Shown: positions 11,005 to 22,587 of the stretch, piece after piece
Position numbering within the stretch: the first letter of the stretch is position 1
Layout: each line of letters begins with the position of its first letter
Assembly (NCBI GenBank): GCA_024867545.1
Contig: JANFNE010000007.1
Coordinates: 1-64,000, forward strand
Length of the DNA stretch: 64,000 nt
Reading direction: 5' to 3'
From: Phytopythium helicoides
Taxonomy: Eukaryota; Oomycota; Peronosporomycetes; Pythiales; Pythiaceae
Notes under the pieces: model-generated
What the model was told of the DNA's origin: nothing
Seen by the model: only the letters and a program-made list of their open reading frames with translations
Database searches by the model: none
Position numbers and translations under genes: made by a program

Positions 11005-11174
11005 GAGCTGCAGCGAGTCGCAGAGTGAGCCATGAGCGCCGCACAAGCAGCGAAAAGATCGAAAGATCGCTTCAACATGGAAGGGTTACGGTGTGTACCC
11101 CAATGGGTTATCCCTGTTCCACACAACGTTCCACACCAATTCTGTCATCAAGGAAGGCAGTCGCGGAGCGTCCG
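11005..11174. promoter_or_regulatory. Bidirectional promoter region with two CCAAT boxes
   Basis: 170 bp separate the start codons of the divergent GMD and kinase genes. CCAAT occurs at 11100-11104 and 11136-11140. Such a short spacer must hold both promoters. Confidence 0.5.
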
Positions 11175-13958
11175 ATGGGGCGGAAGAAGCTGTCGTCGCT
11201 GGCGGCGCTCGTGGAGGCCCACAAGCGGCACTTGGAGCAGGAAGAGGCCGACACGGACGAAGAGAAAGAGCCGCGCAGCTCCTCGGGCCAGTTCTCGAAC
11301 AGCGCGGGCTCCAGCCAGCGGCTGACTGCCGGCGACGAGCGCGAGATGGCGGACGCGTCGGCGCGCATGCAGCGCGTCTACCACGAGGTGCTGCGGCCCA
11401 AGGTGCCTATCCAGGTGGTTGCGGTGGAGATCCCCGTGGATGATGCGTCTGTGGGCTCGTCCACAGGGCGCGGTGCACTCGTCCGACTCGAACGCGACGC
11501 TGGACAGCGAGGCGCCGACGGCCGCGCTCTTCCCGTCCGGAATGTCGGCCTCGCGCTTCGAGTTCACTGACTCGGCCGGCAGCACTGCACGTATTCCGCC
11601 ATCCGCGCCAATTTCTTCGCTGCTGCTGGCGCGCCAAGGACGGGCTCGAATGCCGATCCCAGAGTCGCGGAGATGTCAGTCTCCGCCGATGAGACCGACC
11701 ACTGCCGCTGCCTCGCCGCCACCGTCGTCTGCGCGACCGCTTCGACCAGCAGCAAGGCGAGTTGAGTTCGCGATGCCAGGGTCAGGGCGAGGATTCGCCC
11801 CTATTAACGATGACACCAGTGACAGCGGTGGAGCAGGAGACAGCGGGCGAGGAAACAAACTACGGAACAACAAAAAGAAATCGGCCGCCAAGAACGAGAT
11901 CCTGCAGGGCGTCGATGATGCTACCGTTCGCTACATTGATGCGACTCTCACTCAGCCTGACCACCTCGTATTCAACAAGTACACGCGATTCTTCCTCGAC
12001 CCGAAGCTCGAGGATTTGTACCAGGAGTACACTGCTGTCGACTGGTTTCCTCGTGCGCGGTGGCACATGGCTCTATGGATCGCTATACACGTCGTGGTGC
12101 AGCTTCTGTTTGTCGTATTGCCTGCCTCCGGTTTTCACGGCATGGCACAGTTCGAGCTCTCCTATCGTCACGCACCAGCATACCTCCAGTGGATGTATCT
12201 TCTGCTCGCGTTGCCGTTTGCGGGGCTCCCGAGACGGTGAATCTCTTCCAAAAGCGGTGGCGCTGGTGGGTCTGCTTGATCATCGTGCTGTACAACGCCA
12301 CGTTCGAAGCTTGGCTTGTTCATTCGAGCCACCTCGCCGTACATTCGTTTGGTGACATTGTGTACAACAAGACAGAGTGCTTAGGCACCAATGAAGACCT
12401 CGCACCATTCTTTATGGAGACTGCGTCGTCAAACGAAGAAGGCAGCTTGGTTAGTGTTAACTCGTCCACAGCCGCCACAGCTCTTGCAATGCTCGCGGAT
12501 GACCAAGGGACACTAGCCGTGCTCACTACTGAGCACTACGCTGGAGCACTGACTCAGATTCTTGTGGGATTTGTGTCGTTGTTCAGCTTCCTTTTCGTTA
12601 TTTCGATTCGCCTCGAGTTTGTCCAAGTTGGAGTGGTTGCGCTGATGGCTGTCTTCTACGTATGCAGCCATCATATCGGCCTTCAACCTTCACCTCGAAG
12701 GACTGAGTGCCTATACGTATTCGTACGCGGTGATACTGTTCCTCATTCTCAGCTACTCGACAGACCGCACGAACCGACGATCGTTCTTGTCCAATTTCTT
12801 GGTGGAGAAAGAAAACGAGCATCTCAAGTCGACTCTGAAGGAAGCGGAAGCTGCGTTGATGAACGAACCTGCTCGAGATGAAGAAAAGCAGGTGGTGGCT
12901 AGCATCTTAGAAGCTCCTGACATGCAGCACCTTGATGCGATGCGATCCCCTTCGAGGATCTAAAGTTCTTACAAGCCATTGGGCGAGGAGCCATGGGAGA
13001 TGTGATCAAGGCGCGGTATTTCGGTACGATGGTGGTGTGCAAGCGGATGCGTCGCGACCACATCACGGCTGCGTCGATCGCTCGTTTCCGTGACGAAATG
13101 GAACTCATGGCTGGCCTTCGGCACCCGAATATTGTCCAGCTGATAGGCGCGAGCTGGGATAATTGTTCAAACCTGTGTCTCGTGATGGAGTATCTCGAGA
13201 ATGGCGACGTCCACAGCGTGCTACACTCTCGCCTTGGAGCCAACTTTACTTGGGCAGATCCTTTGCTGAAGATGGCCATCGATGTGGTCCAAGGCATGCT
13301 GTACCTCCACTCACTCGAGTCTCCAGTGGTCCATCGTGACCTCAAGAGCGTCAATATCATGTGCTCAGCTACATTTGGTTGCAAAGTCGGAGACTTTGGT
13401 CTCAGTCGAAGGTACAAGCGAGCTCGCTCACGGCGCCGCTCGAGGTCTCGGCGGTCACAGCGATCGACATCGACAGATCACGGTAGCGTTGACGGCGAGG
13501 ACTACGAAGGACCGGACGACACGATTGACGCACTCACAACGCTCGTGGGAACACCGTTCTGGCTCGCCCCTGAAATCATTCGCAGCGAGCGCTACGGTCC
13601 CGCAGCGGATGTGTACTCGTTCGGCATTGTGCTGACTGAGCTCGAGTCGCGCCAAACGCCATACCACGATGTTCGTGAGACGGGGTTGCGCGTCCTCATG
13701 CGCATCGCGCACCATCGGCTGCGGCCGACTCTACCGGTGACGTGTGCTCCTGTGCGCCGTGCTCTCATCAAGGACTGCTGGCACGATGATCCAGCGCGCC
13801 GACCAACATTCGCACAAGTGCTTGAGCGCTTACAAGGTCCTGTGCTTCGCGAAATCGAGGGTCAAGCCACGCACGAGCTCAGCCGCCATCAGCGTCGAGT
13901 GCTCCGAGACGGATCTACACAGATGCCGCCGCCTTCGATCATCACCAGTTCTCAATAA
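11175..13958 (+). CDS. Six-TM, coiled-coil, TKL-type protein kinase (frame-broken)
   Basis: The N-terminus (MGRKKLSSLAALVEAH) is polar. Six hydrophobic helices follow between about 12050 and 12760 (e.g. WHMALWIAIHVVVQLLFVVL, WWVCLIIVLYNATF, YAVILFLILSY), then a short coiled coil (LVEKENEHLKSTLKEAEAAL) and a full kinase domain from about 12965: GRGAMGDV P-loop, VCKRM lysine, HRDLKSVNIM catalytic loop, DFG, GTPFWLAPE, DVYSFGIVLTELE. Sequence is closest to tyrosine-kinase-like (TKL) kinases, i.e. Ser/Thr specificity expected. The activation segment carries an Arg/Ser-rich insert of about 40 residues between DFGLSRRYK and the APE motif. Reading frame changes near 11470, 12210, 12690 and 12955. 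The layout, with a coiled coil between six TM helices and the catalytic part, recalls membrane adenylyl cyclases, but no cyclase domain is present. Confidence 0.85.
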
Positions 13959-14199
13959 ATTATCGTTCCACCATGATGTGCCGTACTAATCCACCGGCGG
14001 CATGCCGCCACCAAGCAAAGTCCGAGACAGCATTTAGCTTACATCATGTGTCGTTACTGTATTATGAAAGTGTTTTGGGGCCAGCAAAGCAATTCGACCG
14101 GGGACTACCATGCACCTGCTCTCTATCGCGCTCCTACCCACTCGCGCTACTCGCTGCTGGCTCCCGCCTCGCCTTCTTCACGTCCGCGTAGTGTACGCC
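13959..14199. other. Short convergent spacer
   Basis: 240 bp between the stop codons of the kinase and IMP dehydrogenase. Nothing recognisable except AT-richer sequence suitable for 3' ends. Confidence 0.5.
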
Positions 14200-15720
14200 C
14201 TAGTACAGGCGCTTCTCGTACGTGTAGAGCGAGTGCACGTTGCCCTCGCGCTGAGCCGCAGGCGTGCGCACCTCGAAGCGCAGCTCCTCGTTGATCAGCG
14301 CCTCGTGCAGCGCGGCGAGCGAAGGCGTGCCCAGGTCCTGCAGGCCGTGCTTGATGCCCTGCTGCAGGTACGGGATGTACTTCTTGAGAGAGCCCTTGTC
14401 CACGACGGCACCGCTGACACCCTGCGCGACCTTGACCGACGCCGACTGCGCGAAGTAGCGCTTGCTCGAGCCGTGCGCCATGGCCTCGATCGAGCCCATG
14501 CCACGGTACTTCTTGAGACGCACGCCGTCCTGGAAGAAGTACTGGCCCGGAGCCTCCTCCGTGCCGGCGAACAGCGAGCCGCACATGACAGCCGAAGCAC
14601 CAACCTGTCAGCGCCTTGACGATGTGGCCCGAGCTGGCAATGCCACCGTCAGCAATGACCGGCACACCGAACTGGCGAGCGTAGCGCGACGTGTTGAACA
14701 CGGCCGAAGCCTGGGCACGGCCAACAGCCGTCACCTCCTGCGTCGTGCAGATCGAGCCGACGCCCATGCCGACCTTGAGGCCATCAGCGCCAGCGTCAAT
14801 GAGAGCCTTGCACTGCGCCATGGTGACAACGTTGCCGCCGATAACATCAATGTGCGGGTACGTGGCCTTGATCCACTTGATGAGATCGATCTGGTAGATC
14901 GAGTCGCCCTGCGACGAGTCAATGCAGATGAGGTTGACACCAGCGGCGACGAGCGCGGCGCAGCGGTCGCGGTCGTTGGGGCGCGTGCCGATGGCAGGCA
15001 CCGACGAGCAGCTGCTTGTTGGCGTCCTTGGAGGCGTGCGGGAAGTCGCGGTTCTTGAGCAGGTCGCGGCGCGAGATGAGCGACACGAACTCGCCGCGCG
15101 CGTTGACGATGGGCAGCTTGCCCTTCTTGGACTCGCGGAGAATCTTGTTGGCCTCGGACAGCGACACGCCCTCCTGCGCCGTGACGAGGTCCGTGGACAT
15201 GACGTCGCGCAGCTTGGTGCTGCGGTCCTCGATGAAGTCAATGTCGCGGTTGCTGACGATGCCGACGAGCACGCTGCCGACCTTGCCGTTCTCCGTGATG
15301 GGGATGCCGGCGAAGCCGAACTCGGCCTTGATGCGGTCGACGTCCTCGAGCGTGTCGTCGGGCGAGAGGCACTTGGGGTCCGTGATGAATCCGTTCTTGA
15401 ACTTCTTGACGAGACGCACCTCCTTGACCTGCTCCTCGACCGTCATGTTGTAGTGGATGATGCCGATGCCGCCGTGCAGCGCCATGCCGATGGCCATGGC
15501 GTGCTCCGTGACCGTGTCCATGGGCGACGAGACCATGGGCAGGCGCAGCGAGATGTTGCGCGTGATCTTGGTCTCGAGCGACACGGCGTCCACGCCGAAG
15601 TTGATGTGTCCCGGCATGAGGATCAGGTCGTCGAACGTGAAGCCCACGCCGTTGTTCTTGCGCACGAAGATGTCCATGGCCGAGCGGCCGTCGCGCAGGT
15701 CCTCGATCGCGTTCGACATG
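14200..15720 (-). CDS. Inosine-5'-monophosphate dehydrogenase
   Basis: Oxidises IMP to XMP with NAD+, the committed step to guanine nucleotides. About 507 residues, normal for the family. Seen: [16 protein letters not shown] near the start, SSPMDTVTE, two CBS (Bateman) motifs around residues 110-230 ([28 protein letters not shown]), GGNVVTMAQ, the catalytic-Cys loop [13 protein letters not shown] (Cys near residue 324), [11 protein letters not shown], and [10 protein letters not shown] of the flap. Frame breaks near 15000 (after NKQLLVGA) and near 14600 (KALT to MCGSLFAG) sit within conserved sequence and look like single-base errors. [11 protein letters not shown] is chosen as start because upstream codons are not conserved in type. 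Loss of function is unlikely for such an enzyme. Confidence 0.95.
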
Positions 15721-16965
15721 GCGGCGACGGGCTTGGTGGGCTGCTGAGGGAAGCGGAGCAAAAGCCCAAGTGGCGCGCCGCGCTGGCCAACGGACGCCCA
15801 TTGGCACCGAGGCGCCCGGCGCCAACGGATTCCGAGCCGGAAGCGCCGTGCGACCGGATTGGGTGAAATACGGGAATAACATTTTGGCCAATGGAAGGGA
15901 AGGAAAGGAGGGTAATAGCGCCATTTGGGCGAATCATAGACAGAGACATAATGCACGTGTTGAGGTATGTGGCGTACACAAAACACGCCATCGGCGCGCC
16001 AAGTCCAAGTGCTTGGCATCACGGATGCTGGGCCTCATGAAGGCCAAACATCGCACACATGATGGCGATGGCAGCGTGGTGAACGATAGCGGCGTGAGGA
16101 GCGATTGCCGCCCCGGTCGGTCCCGGAGCCTGCAGAGACTTTTCGAACCATCATGGATGGAACTTGGATCAGGCGTTTGTAACTTCTGGCTTTGACGAAG
16201 GTGGGCTGTGGAGTAACGCGCTGGGGTCCTACGTGCTCGAAGTGCTGCATTCGGCACCAGGAGCAGAACGACCGGATCAAGGCCACACAAATGCAGAACA
16301 CTGGCGACGACTACTTTGTCGGTACCATCCGCCGTTGTAGCACCACGTTGTGAATTCGTGCTGGACCAAGAGGACAGGCGAGCTCTGCGCCAGAAGGCTT
16401 CCTTTGCCGCCAACGTGAGCATGACCACGCGTTTCCGACGTGCTGTTTCTCGAAATCCCCATGCGGAGCATGGAGCCATTGAGAGCGTCCTCTGCCTGGT
16501 GTGCCACTTTTCCACCTGTCAACTCCCGCCTATTTATCCGTTTGAGTCACTCGTGACTAGCGTTGAGCAGCTTCAACGCCCTCCAAAACGTTGCCATCTG
16601 GCTCTAGCAACTGGCTTCCAGTATACGCCGCGGCATGCGACGCGCGCCATCCGCTCGTCAGCTACCAGCTGCCTTTGACATGCTCCTGGTCGGGCTCTGC
16701 AAAATCCAACAGGCCTGCCGTGGCGCCGCAATCGCAATCGCGTTGCAACCCACCTGGGCCTGTTTGCTCGTGCTGGCTGTTCCGCCCCACGGTGAACAAG
16801 CGGACGCGCGGGCATTCCCGCTTTCCCCAGTCGTTGGTGCACTCGGACGATGCCAGCGCCAGCCACCGCCGCGCTCCGAAGGTAAAGTGCCGCTGCGAGT
16901 CTGCTCTGTGGGTCGCCGGCGATCTAACGGCGCTGGGACAGGCGAGGACCGAGCAGAGGCAGCGA
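15721..16965. other. Divergent intergenic region with CCAAT boxes, no gene supported
   Basis: 1.2 kb between IMP dehydrogenase and the START-FYVE gene. ATTGG at 15858-15862 and GGCCAATGG at 15896-15904 lie 140-185 bp upstream of the IMPDH start and resemble promoter CCAAT boxes elsewhere here. ORFs at 15934-16515 (minus) and 16316-16678 (plus) show no domain and overlap each other; I do not support them. Confidence 0.55.
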
Positions 16966-18813
16966 TGCGGCGCTCGCGGCGCTCTTCTCCAAGGTGCAGC
17001 TGTCGCGCGCGCTGGTCTCGCAGCTCGAGCAGCGCATGAAGCAGCAGGTGCGCGCCGCGGTGGACGCACAGGCCAAGCAGCAGCGCTCGCTTGCGCTGGG
17101 AGCCGACCTAGATGCGCCCTGGCGCTCCGTGGGCGGCGTTGGCTGTCTTCGCGCCTTCAAGCGACGCGGGAGGGACGAGGAGGCCGGCGCGCTGCCATGG
17201 CCAACGACGGCGAGCGCGCCGGTGTTCGACGTTGAAGCCAGCGCAGTTGGTAGATCCCAGGCGACTGGCGGCATCTTCGCGAGCTACACAGGTGCGGCAG
17301 GGGTCCGACATACGCTCTCAAGGATGGAAAACGTGAACGAAGCAGTGGATGGCAAAGGAGACGAGGACATGCAGGCGTTCCGGGTGTTTGGAAGAGTGCA
17401 AGGGAATTATCGGGATATTGTGAACGCACACCTGTCCGCCAACTCGGCCGACTGCGTACAGCAACAAAAGTTGTTGTCTCCGTTCGTGACGGATGCGGCG
17501 GTGCTTCGCTCGATCCATGCCGGCAAAGACAGCTACTTTGGGATTAAGTGGGTATGCGAAGCTTCGCCATCGTCGATTGTGCTGAGCAGTGGCAGTAGCA
17601 GTGTGCGCCGAGACTGCTGCTTTCTTGAGATGGTCGGCTTCACCGCTGATTCACAAGGCCGCGAGACTGGGTTTGTGGCGTATGCGACGGTCGATGTACC
17701 AGAATGTCCGCCGTTTCCAGACTTTATGCGGGTTGCGCGCTTTCGTGTCGAGCGCACTCTACTCGTTCGAGCCACCGACAGTACGATGGCGACATCAGAG
17801 CTATTCATCATGGCTGCCAGCGATGACGCGCAATCTGCATCCTCACTTGCCATTAATGCGCGAATCCGTGTGATGATGACGATTCTCAATGACATCTCCC
17901 TCGTCATCGACTCGCAAAACCTCGTCAAGCAGTCCCTGATTGCCCCAAAGTCCTGGGTGCCAGATGATTCGCGTATTGCGTGCAGCGTTTGCAGCCGAAC
18001 ATTCCACTTTCTTCGTCGTCGACACCATTGCAGGCTTTGTGGTGAGCTGGTCTGCAAGACCTGCTTTGTGCTACGCAACGTTCCTTGTGCCGACTTTTCA
18101 AGTGCCGGGGATCCTGCTCCACTACCGTTCATGCCTGCTGCAACCCAACCTGTTCTTCGAATCAATCCGCAACGACGTGAGGATTATGGACAAGTTGGGC
18201 TTACCAAGTTTTGTGTGCGCTGTGTGATGAGTCTGCGAACGGTGGATAAGCGACTCGACGCATTCTCTCAAGAAATTTCCAAACGTAAGTGTCGCTGCAT
18301 CGAATGAGATGTCGGGGCATATTGCACTAACTACATCTATGTTCAAAAACAGTCATATCGATCAGCAACGCGTCTTTCCTACTTCATGGCGATATCGAGT
18401 CATCAGCCGTGACGGACTCAACATACTCGTCGATGAGCCCTTCAACCCGTGGACGTGGTTCTTCTGTCACATACTACAGGCGCGGCAGCAATGAGACGCG
18501 AGAGTTCAATCTTGACGATCTGTTCGAGGATCATATTAAGGCTTCTCACTCAGAGGTGTCATCAGTCAGTGATAACCAGCCGACGCCTGGTGCTTCCGAA
18601 AAGAAGCTTCTCACAGTACTCGAACTCTCCGCAAGCCTGATCAAGAAGCCAAATCCCGCAAAGAGTCGATTGTCGAGCGAGCTCACTACGCTCCGGCGCT
18701 CGCACTCGGGATCACAAAGCAAGCTTGTGCGTCTTTCTCAGTTGAGCCGGTCCAGCAGTGCGTCTCGAATCCTGGCGGAGCTTTATGATCGGCCATCTTC
18801 AGCTGTAGGATAG
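16966..18813 (+). CDS. START-FYVE lipid-binding protein
   Basis: A START-like region (about residues 125-310; YFGIKWVCEA, DCCFLEMVGF, FMRVARFRVERTLLVRA) precedes a FYVE zinc finger: WVPDDSRIACSVC, RRRHHCRLCGELVC and a final FCVRC pair. FYVE fingers bind PI3P on endosomes; START modules carry a lipid. This pairing is an expanded family in oomycetes. A 68-bp intron (18285-18352, gtaagt...cactaac...cag) joins the main exon to a Ser-rich C-terminal exon in frame. The 5' end is unresolved: AALAALFSKVQLSRALVSQL is clearly coding, but the frame has a stop at 16925 and no ATG before it, so a first exon or an indel is missing from this reading. Confidence 0.85.
18285..18352 (+). other. Spliceosomal intron of the START-FYVE gene
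   Basis: 68 bp, gtaagt at the 5' end, cactaact branch-site-like sequence, cag at the 3' end. Removing it joins the upstream frame exactly to the downstream 130-codon frame. Confidence 0.8.
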
Positions 18814-19464
18814 CATTGCATGGTTTTGCTTGAGCAATGCTCCCAGCATTTCAATCACTATTGATAGTTCCCACATATAATTCATTCCACCGGTCTAAGG
18901 TTGCAACGTCGATCTTCGAAAGCATCCTGTTTATTGCTTCCTCACGTGCTTCCAACGATTGTTCGATGATTCCTTGAGGTTGCACCACAATTCGACATAC
19001 TGTAGATGGTGGCAGGCACCATACCGATCTCCACTCTCTTCAGACTTCACCAAATCATCATAGTGATGCAAAACAAAGAAGCAAGGCGTTTGCTTTCGAG
19101 GGTTGCATTCGCTGCAGGATGGAGGGCGAGTCGTCAGATGCACGATAAGAGCTGTTGAAAAGGATGGCGAATTCGCATTATGAAGTCGCCATGGCTGAGT
19201 CGGGCGTGGCGCAAGCTTCATGGCTCAGTGCTATTTGTGTGCGTCGCTCTGTCTTCGGAAGCTCGCTATTTTCATGGATCGTACTGATCCCGTGACAGGC
19301 TGGGCTGCGCGTTGACATGAGAGACAAGCTGTGAAAATAGATGCGTGGTTGCTTTGACTGAGGTATTTTGCAAGCGCGAGCTCAAGAAGAAGAACGAGGG
19401 AGACGCTCGCGCGCACGTTCTAGATTGCTAGCCTAGACATAGGCGTCACAAGCGATCACGCGCC
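18814..19464. other. Intergenic, no gene firmly supported
   Basis: 650 bp between two plus-strand genes. A 96-codon minus-strand ORF at 18931-19221 contains a few Cys/His residues but no family I recognise and no neighbouring continuation, so it is left unannotated. Confidence 0.45.
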
Positions 19465-22400
19465 ATGTTCGCGGCGCGCAATGCCGTCCAGCGCAACTTG
19501 TTGAATGCACGAAAGGAGCAAGAGAACAGCGGCAACTTTGATGCTGCAGCTAACGAGGGAAATACCGCATCTCCTGACAACGCGGCTCTTGTAAAGGAAA
19601 ACAATGAAGCGAAGAAAGGCAACGATGGCAACAATTCGTCTGGCGGAGAGGAGGAAGAGGAAGAGCTGAAGCTCATTCCTCTAGATGGACTGTCAGGAAT
19701 CAAGCTTCTGTACGTCCGACTTGCGAATTTGAGCATCCGCACACTGGCCAATACGTGGTTCAACTCGCTAGTGATGCTATGTATTTCATGGGCATCACTA
19801 TCGGTTGGCCTGCAGACGTATCCGACGCTCTCGTCGAGCGTTAGTCCTTGATGATATGGACCTGGGAGTGCTTTCCGTGTTCATTCTAGAGTGTGTGATC
19901 AAGATTCTGGCGGAGGGACTTGCACCCTGGCGGTTTTTTACAGGCAAAGAGATGCGATGGAACACTTTTGACTTCGTTATCATCGTAATGAGTCTTCCAG
20001 TTTGGGGCTCTGCTCTTGGGGGCAGCAATATTGCAATCCTCCGAATGCTGCGGCTCATGCGAATCATGAAACTTGTCAAACGCGTGCCGCAGTTGTACAT
20101 GATCGTCATGGGGCTTATTGGTGGCCTCAAGTCAATCGGCTACATCATGCTGCTGCTATTCCTCGTCTTCTACTTGTATGCCATCTCAGGCATGTACGCA
20201 TGGCAGGATAATGACCCGTTTCACTTTCGCAATGTCCCGATCGCGATGGTAACACTTTTCCGCATGTCGACGCTCGAAAACTGGTCAAACGTAAGTGAAG
20301 AGATGGTATTCCTAATGCTTATCTCAAAGTTGCTGACACTAATGGTTTGATTAGATCATGAACCTGAACTACTTTGGGTGCGATAAGTTCGACGGCGGAT
20401 ATTACACGAATGATACGGCTGCAGCAGCCAACTTTCCAGTACTGCAACACAACGGCACTGTTTGGCTCTGCAGATCCTAGTGATTCAGACAAGGCTTCTA
20501 CACGCATGACGCATATGCTGGTGGCAACATTCTATTTCATCACGTTTATCCTGATTTCAGCCTTTGTCATGCTATCACTCTTCATTGGTGCCATCACCAT
20601 GAGTATGACACAAAGTATGGAGCAAATGAAGGCCGCGCAAGAGGAAGCTGAGCGGAAAGAGCGAGTCAAGAAGGCCCAAAAACGAGCGCTTGAGGCTGAG
20701 CGGCGAGAGCGCGAAGCGGCAGAGCGACGGAAGCGAGGAGAAGCTACCGGGCGCGATCCCGAACCAGAAATGACCCGACACAAGCTGAGAAAGGACTATC
20801 GACAGCACAAAAGAAAGAGCGTCGAAAAGATGCGCGAAGTGCTTTTGCAGACGTGGGATGATTGCGATCTTACAGATATCCTGACGGTCAACCAGGGTGA
20901 TAACAAGAGCTTGAAGGGCCGCTACTTAATGCTAGCAGCATTCTCGACCAAGATTGTCGAGAGCTCCCGCTTTACAGGCTTCGTGACTGGCGTCATTTGT
21001 CTTGCTGGACTACTAGTCGGGCTTCAGACATCACCAGAAGTTGAGGATGCGATCGGGGACGCCTTGTCTGTTATTGACTCGATGATCCTCGCCGTCTTCA
21101 CAACTGAAGTTGTACTGAAGCTCGTAGCAGAGGGACTGCAGCCTTGGATGTACTTTAAGTCTGCGTGGAACACGTTCGACTTTGTCATCGTCGTTGGAAG
21201 CTTCACTCGTGGTAAAGGCGGAATGCTAACAATGCTGCGATTGCTACGACTTGCTTCGTGTGCTCAAGCTTGTGCGCGCCTTTCCGCAGTTGCAAGTCAT
21301 TGTCTCGGCGCTCATGAAAGGTGTGAGCTCAATTGGATACATCGGACTCATCTTGATGCTGTGTTTCTACGTGTTCGGCATCATCGGGAACGTGCTGTTC
21401 GCCGAGAATGACCCGTACCATTTCCAGTACCTTCACTTTGCGATGATCTCGCTCTTCCAGTGCGCAACAATGGATGGTTGGAGCGACGTGCTCTACATCA
21501 ACTACTATGGGTGTGACAACTACGGCTACGATGGCTATCGCGCACTTGGATACTCGTGCAAGTCCGAAGCCAAAGGTTATCTGGCGGTGTTTTACTTTTG
21601 CTCTTTCATCGTCATCGGTGCCATGGTCCTCATCACTCTATTCATTGGTGTTGTCACGACGAGTATGGAAGAGGCAACTCAAGAGATGGAGGACGAGAAA
21701 GCGTTGATGAGGCGAATTGAGGAATTGCGCGTTCGCAAGGGAGTGGATCAGACAGCCATTTCTTCTTACATGCAAGTGTTTCGCATGTTGGATCTTGACA
21801 ACTCTGGCTCGGTCGAAGAGGCCGAGCTTCGAATCGGTCTCGCTGCTATCGGTAAGTACCCCACGTACGAAGAGCTCAAAGAGATGATGGACGTGGTGGA
21901 TGAAGACGGTAGCGGCCAGATCGACATTGTCGAATTTGTCGAGTTCATGATTCATGTTCGCGAAAAGTCCAACGAACAAAAGGCAGCGCTGCAAGCTGCA
22001 CGCGATGCCGCCGCGGCCGCAGAGGCTGCAGCGAATGGAATCAACACAAATGGCAGCGGACGCAGGAGCGGACGGAAGAGTGGTCGAAAGAGTGGTGAGG
22101 GACCTATGGATCCGGACGAGGTAACGTCGGCGGTTGCCGCGACAGACGAGGTAGTCCAAGCTGAAAGTCGAGTTGTGCGCATCTCTAATGATGATCCAGA
22201 GGACGAAGAAGGCAAGAAGGTTCGACGAGAATCACGAGGACCAACAGTTGGCAGCCTCCGCGATGTATCGCAGGCGTACCTGGAGACTGACCGGATCGAG
22301 ACAAATGGTCAGGGGCTGACCATCACCTCTGTCGGTGAAATGGACTACATGGTACGAATCGAAGGTAGCGACTCGCCCGTGATGCCCATGTTACCGCCGA

Positions 22401-22531
22401 GCGCTGTACCATCTTCACCCATAGCCAAGAGTCTCAAAGCATTGTCTTCTCGCCCTTCAACCCCACGTTCAGGACGGCCAGGATCTAGCGGTGGCCATGG
22501 CACAGGAGGAAAAATTGTGCCGTCCGGCTAA
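19465..22531 (+). CDS. Two-repeat voltage-gated cation channel with C-terminal EF hands (frame-broken)
   Basis: Two homologous six-TM repeats. Repeat I: S1 in WFNSLVMLCISWASLSVG, S2-S3 to NTFDFVIIVMSLP, S4 with Arg/Lys every third residue (RMLRLMRIMKLVKR), pore LFRMSTLENWSN. Repeat II: WNTFDFVIVVGSF, S4 RLLRLLRVLKLVR, pore LFQCATMDGWSDVLY, S6 IVIGAMVLITLFIGVV. The pore segments match the T-x-E/D-x-W filter of voltage-gated calcium channels. A Lys/Glu/Arg-rich helical linker separates the repeats. Two EF hands follow S6 (DLDNSGSVEEAE and DEDGSGQIDIVE), then a disordered tail. One 64-bp intron is certain (20291-20354, phase 0). Frame shifts near 19840, 20460 and 21245; the last is one extra t within S4. 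It should conduct cations, probably Ca2+, across plasma or organelle membrane as a dimer. Not a typical two-pore channel, whose EF hands lie between the repeats. Confidence 0.87.
20291..20354 (+). other. Intron of the channel gene
   Basis: 64 bp, gtaagt...ttag. Splicing joins ENWSN directly to IMNLNYFGCDKF, continuing the pore-to-S6 segment in phase 0. Confidence 0.8.
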
Positions 22532-22587
22532 TAGACTGCAATAAAATCCATCTATGAACATGTAAATCATGCATTCGTTGAGACCAG

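Noticed and set aside
14922..15866. 314-codon ORF antisense to IMP dehydrogenase
   Set aside because: Same cause; the minus-strand frame holds all the catalytic motifs.
15934..16515. 193-codon minus-strand ORF between IMPDH and the START-FYVE gene
   Set aside because: No domain, biased composition, overlapped by an equally long plus-strand ORF; no sign of a continuing exon.
18931..19221. 96-codon minus-strand ORF with CSEC and scattered Cys/His
   Set aside because: Ligand spacing does not match a known zinc motif and nothing extends it; left as unsupported.
20291..21250. Splitting the channel into several small genes
   Set aside because: The pieces join across a good intron and single-base shifts to give two full, homologous six-TM repeats, so one gene is the better reading.
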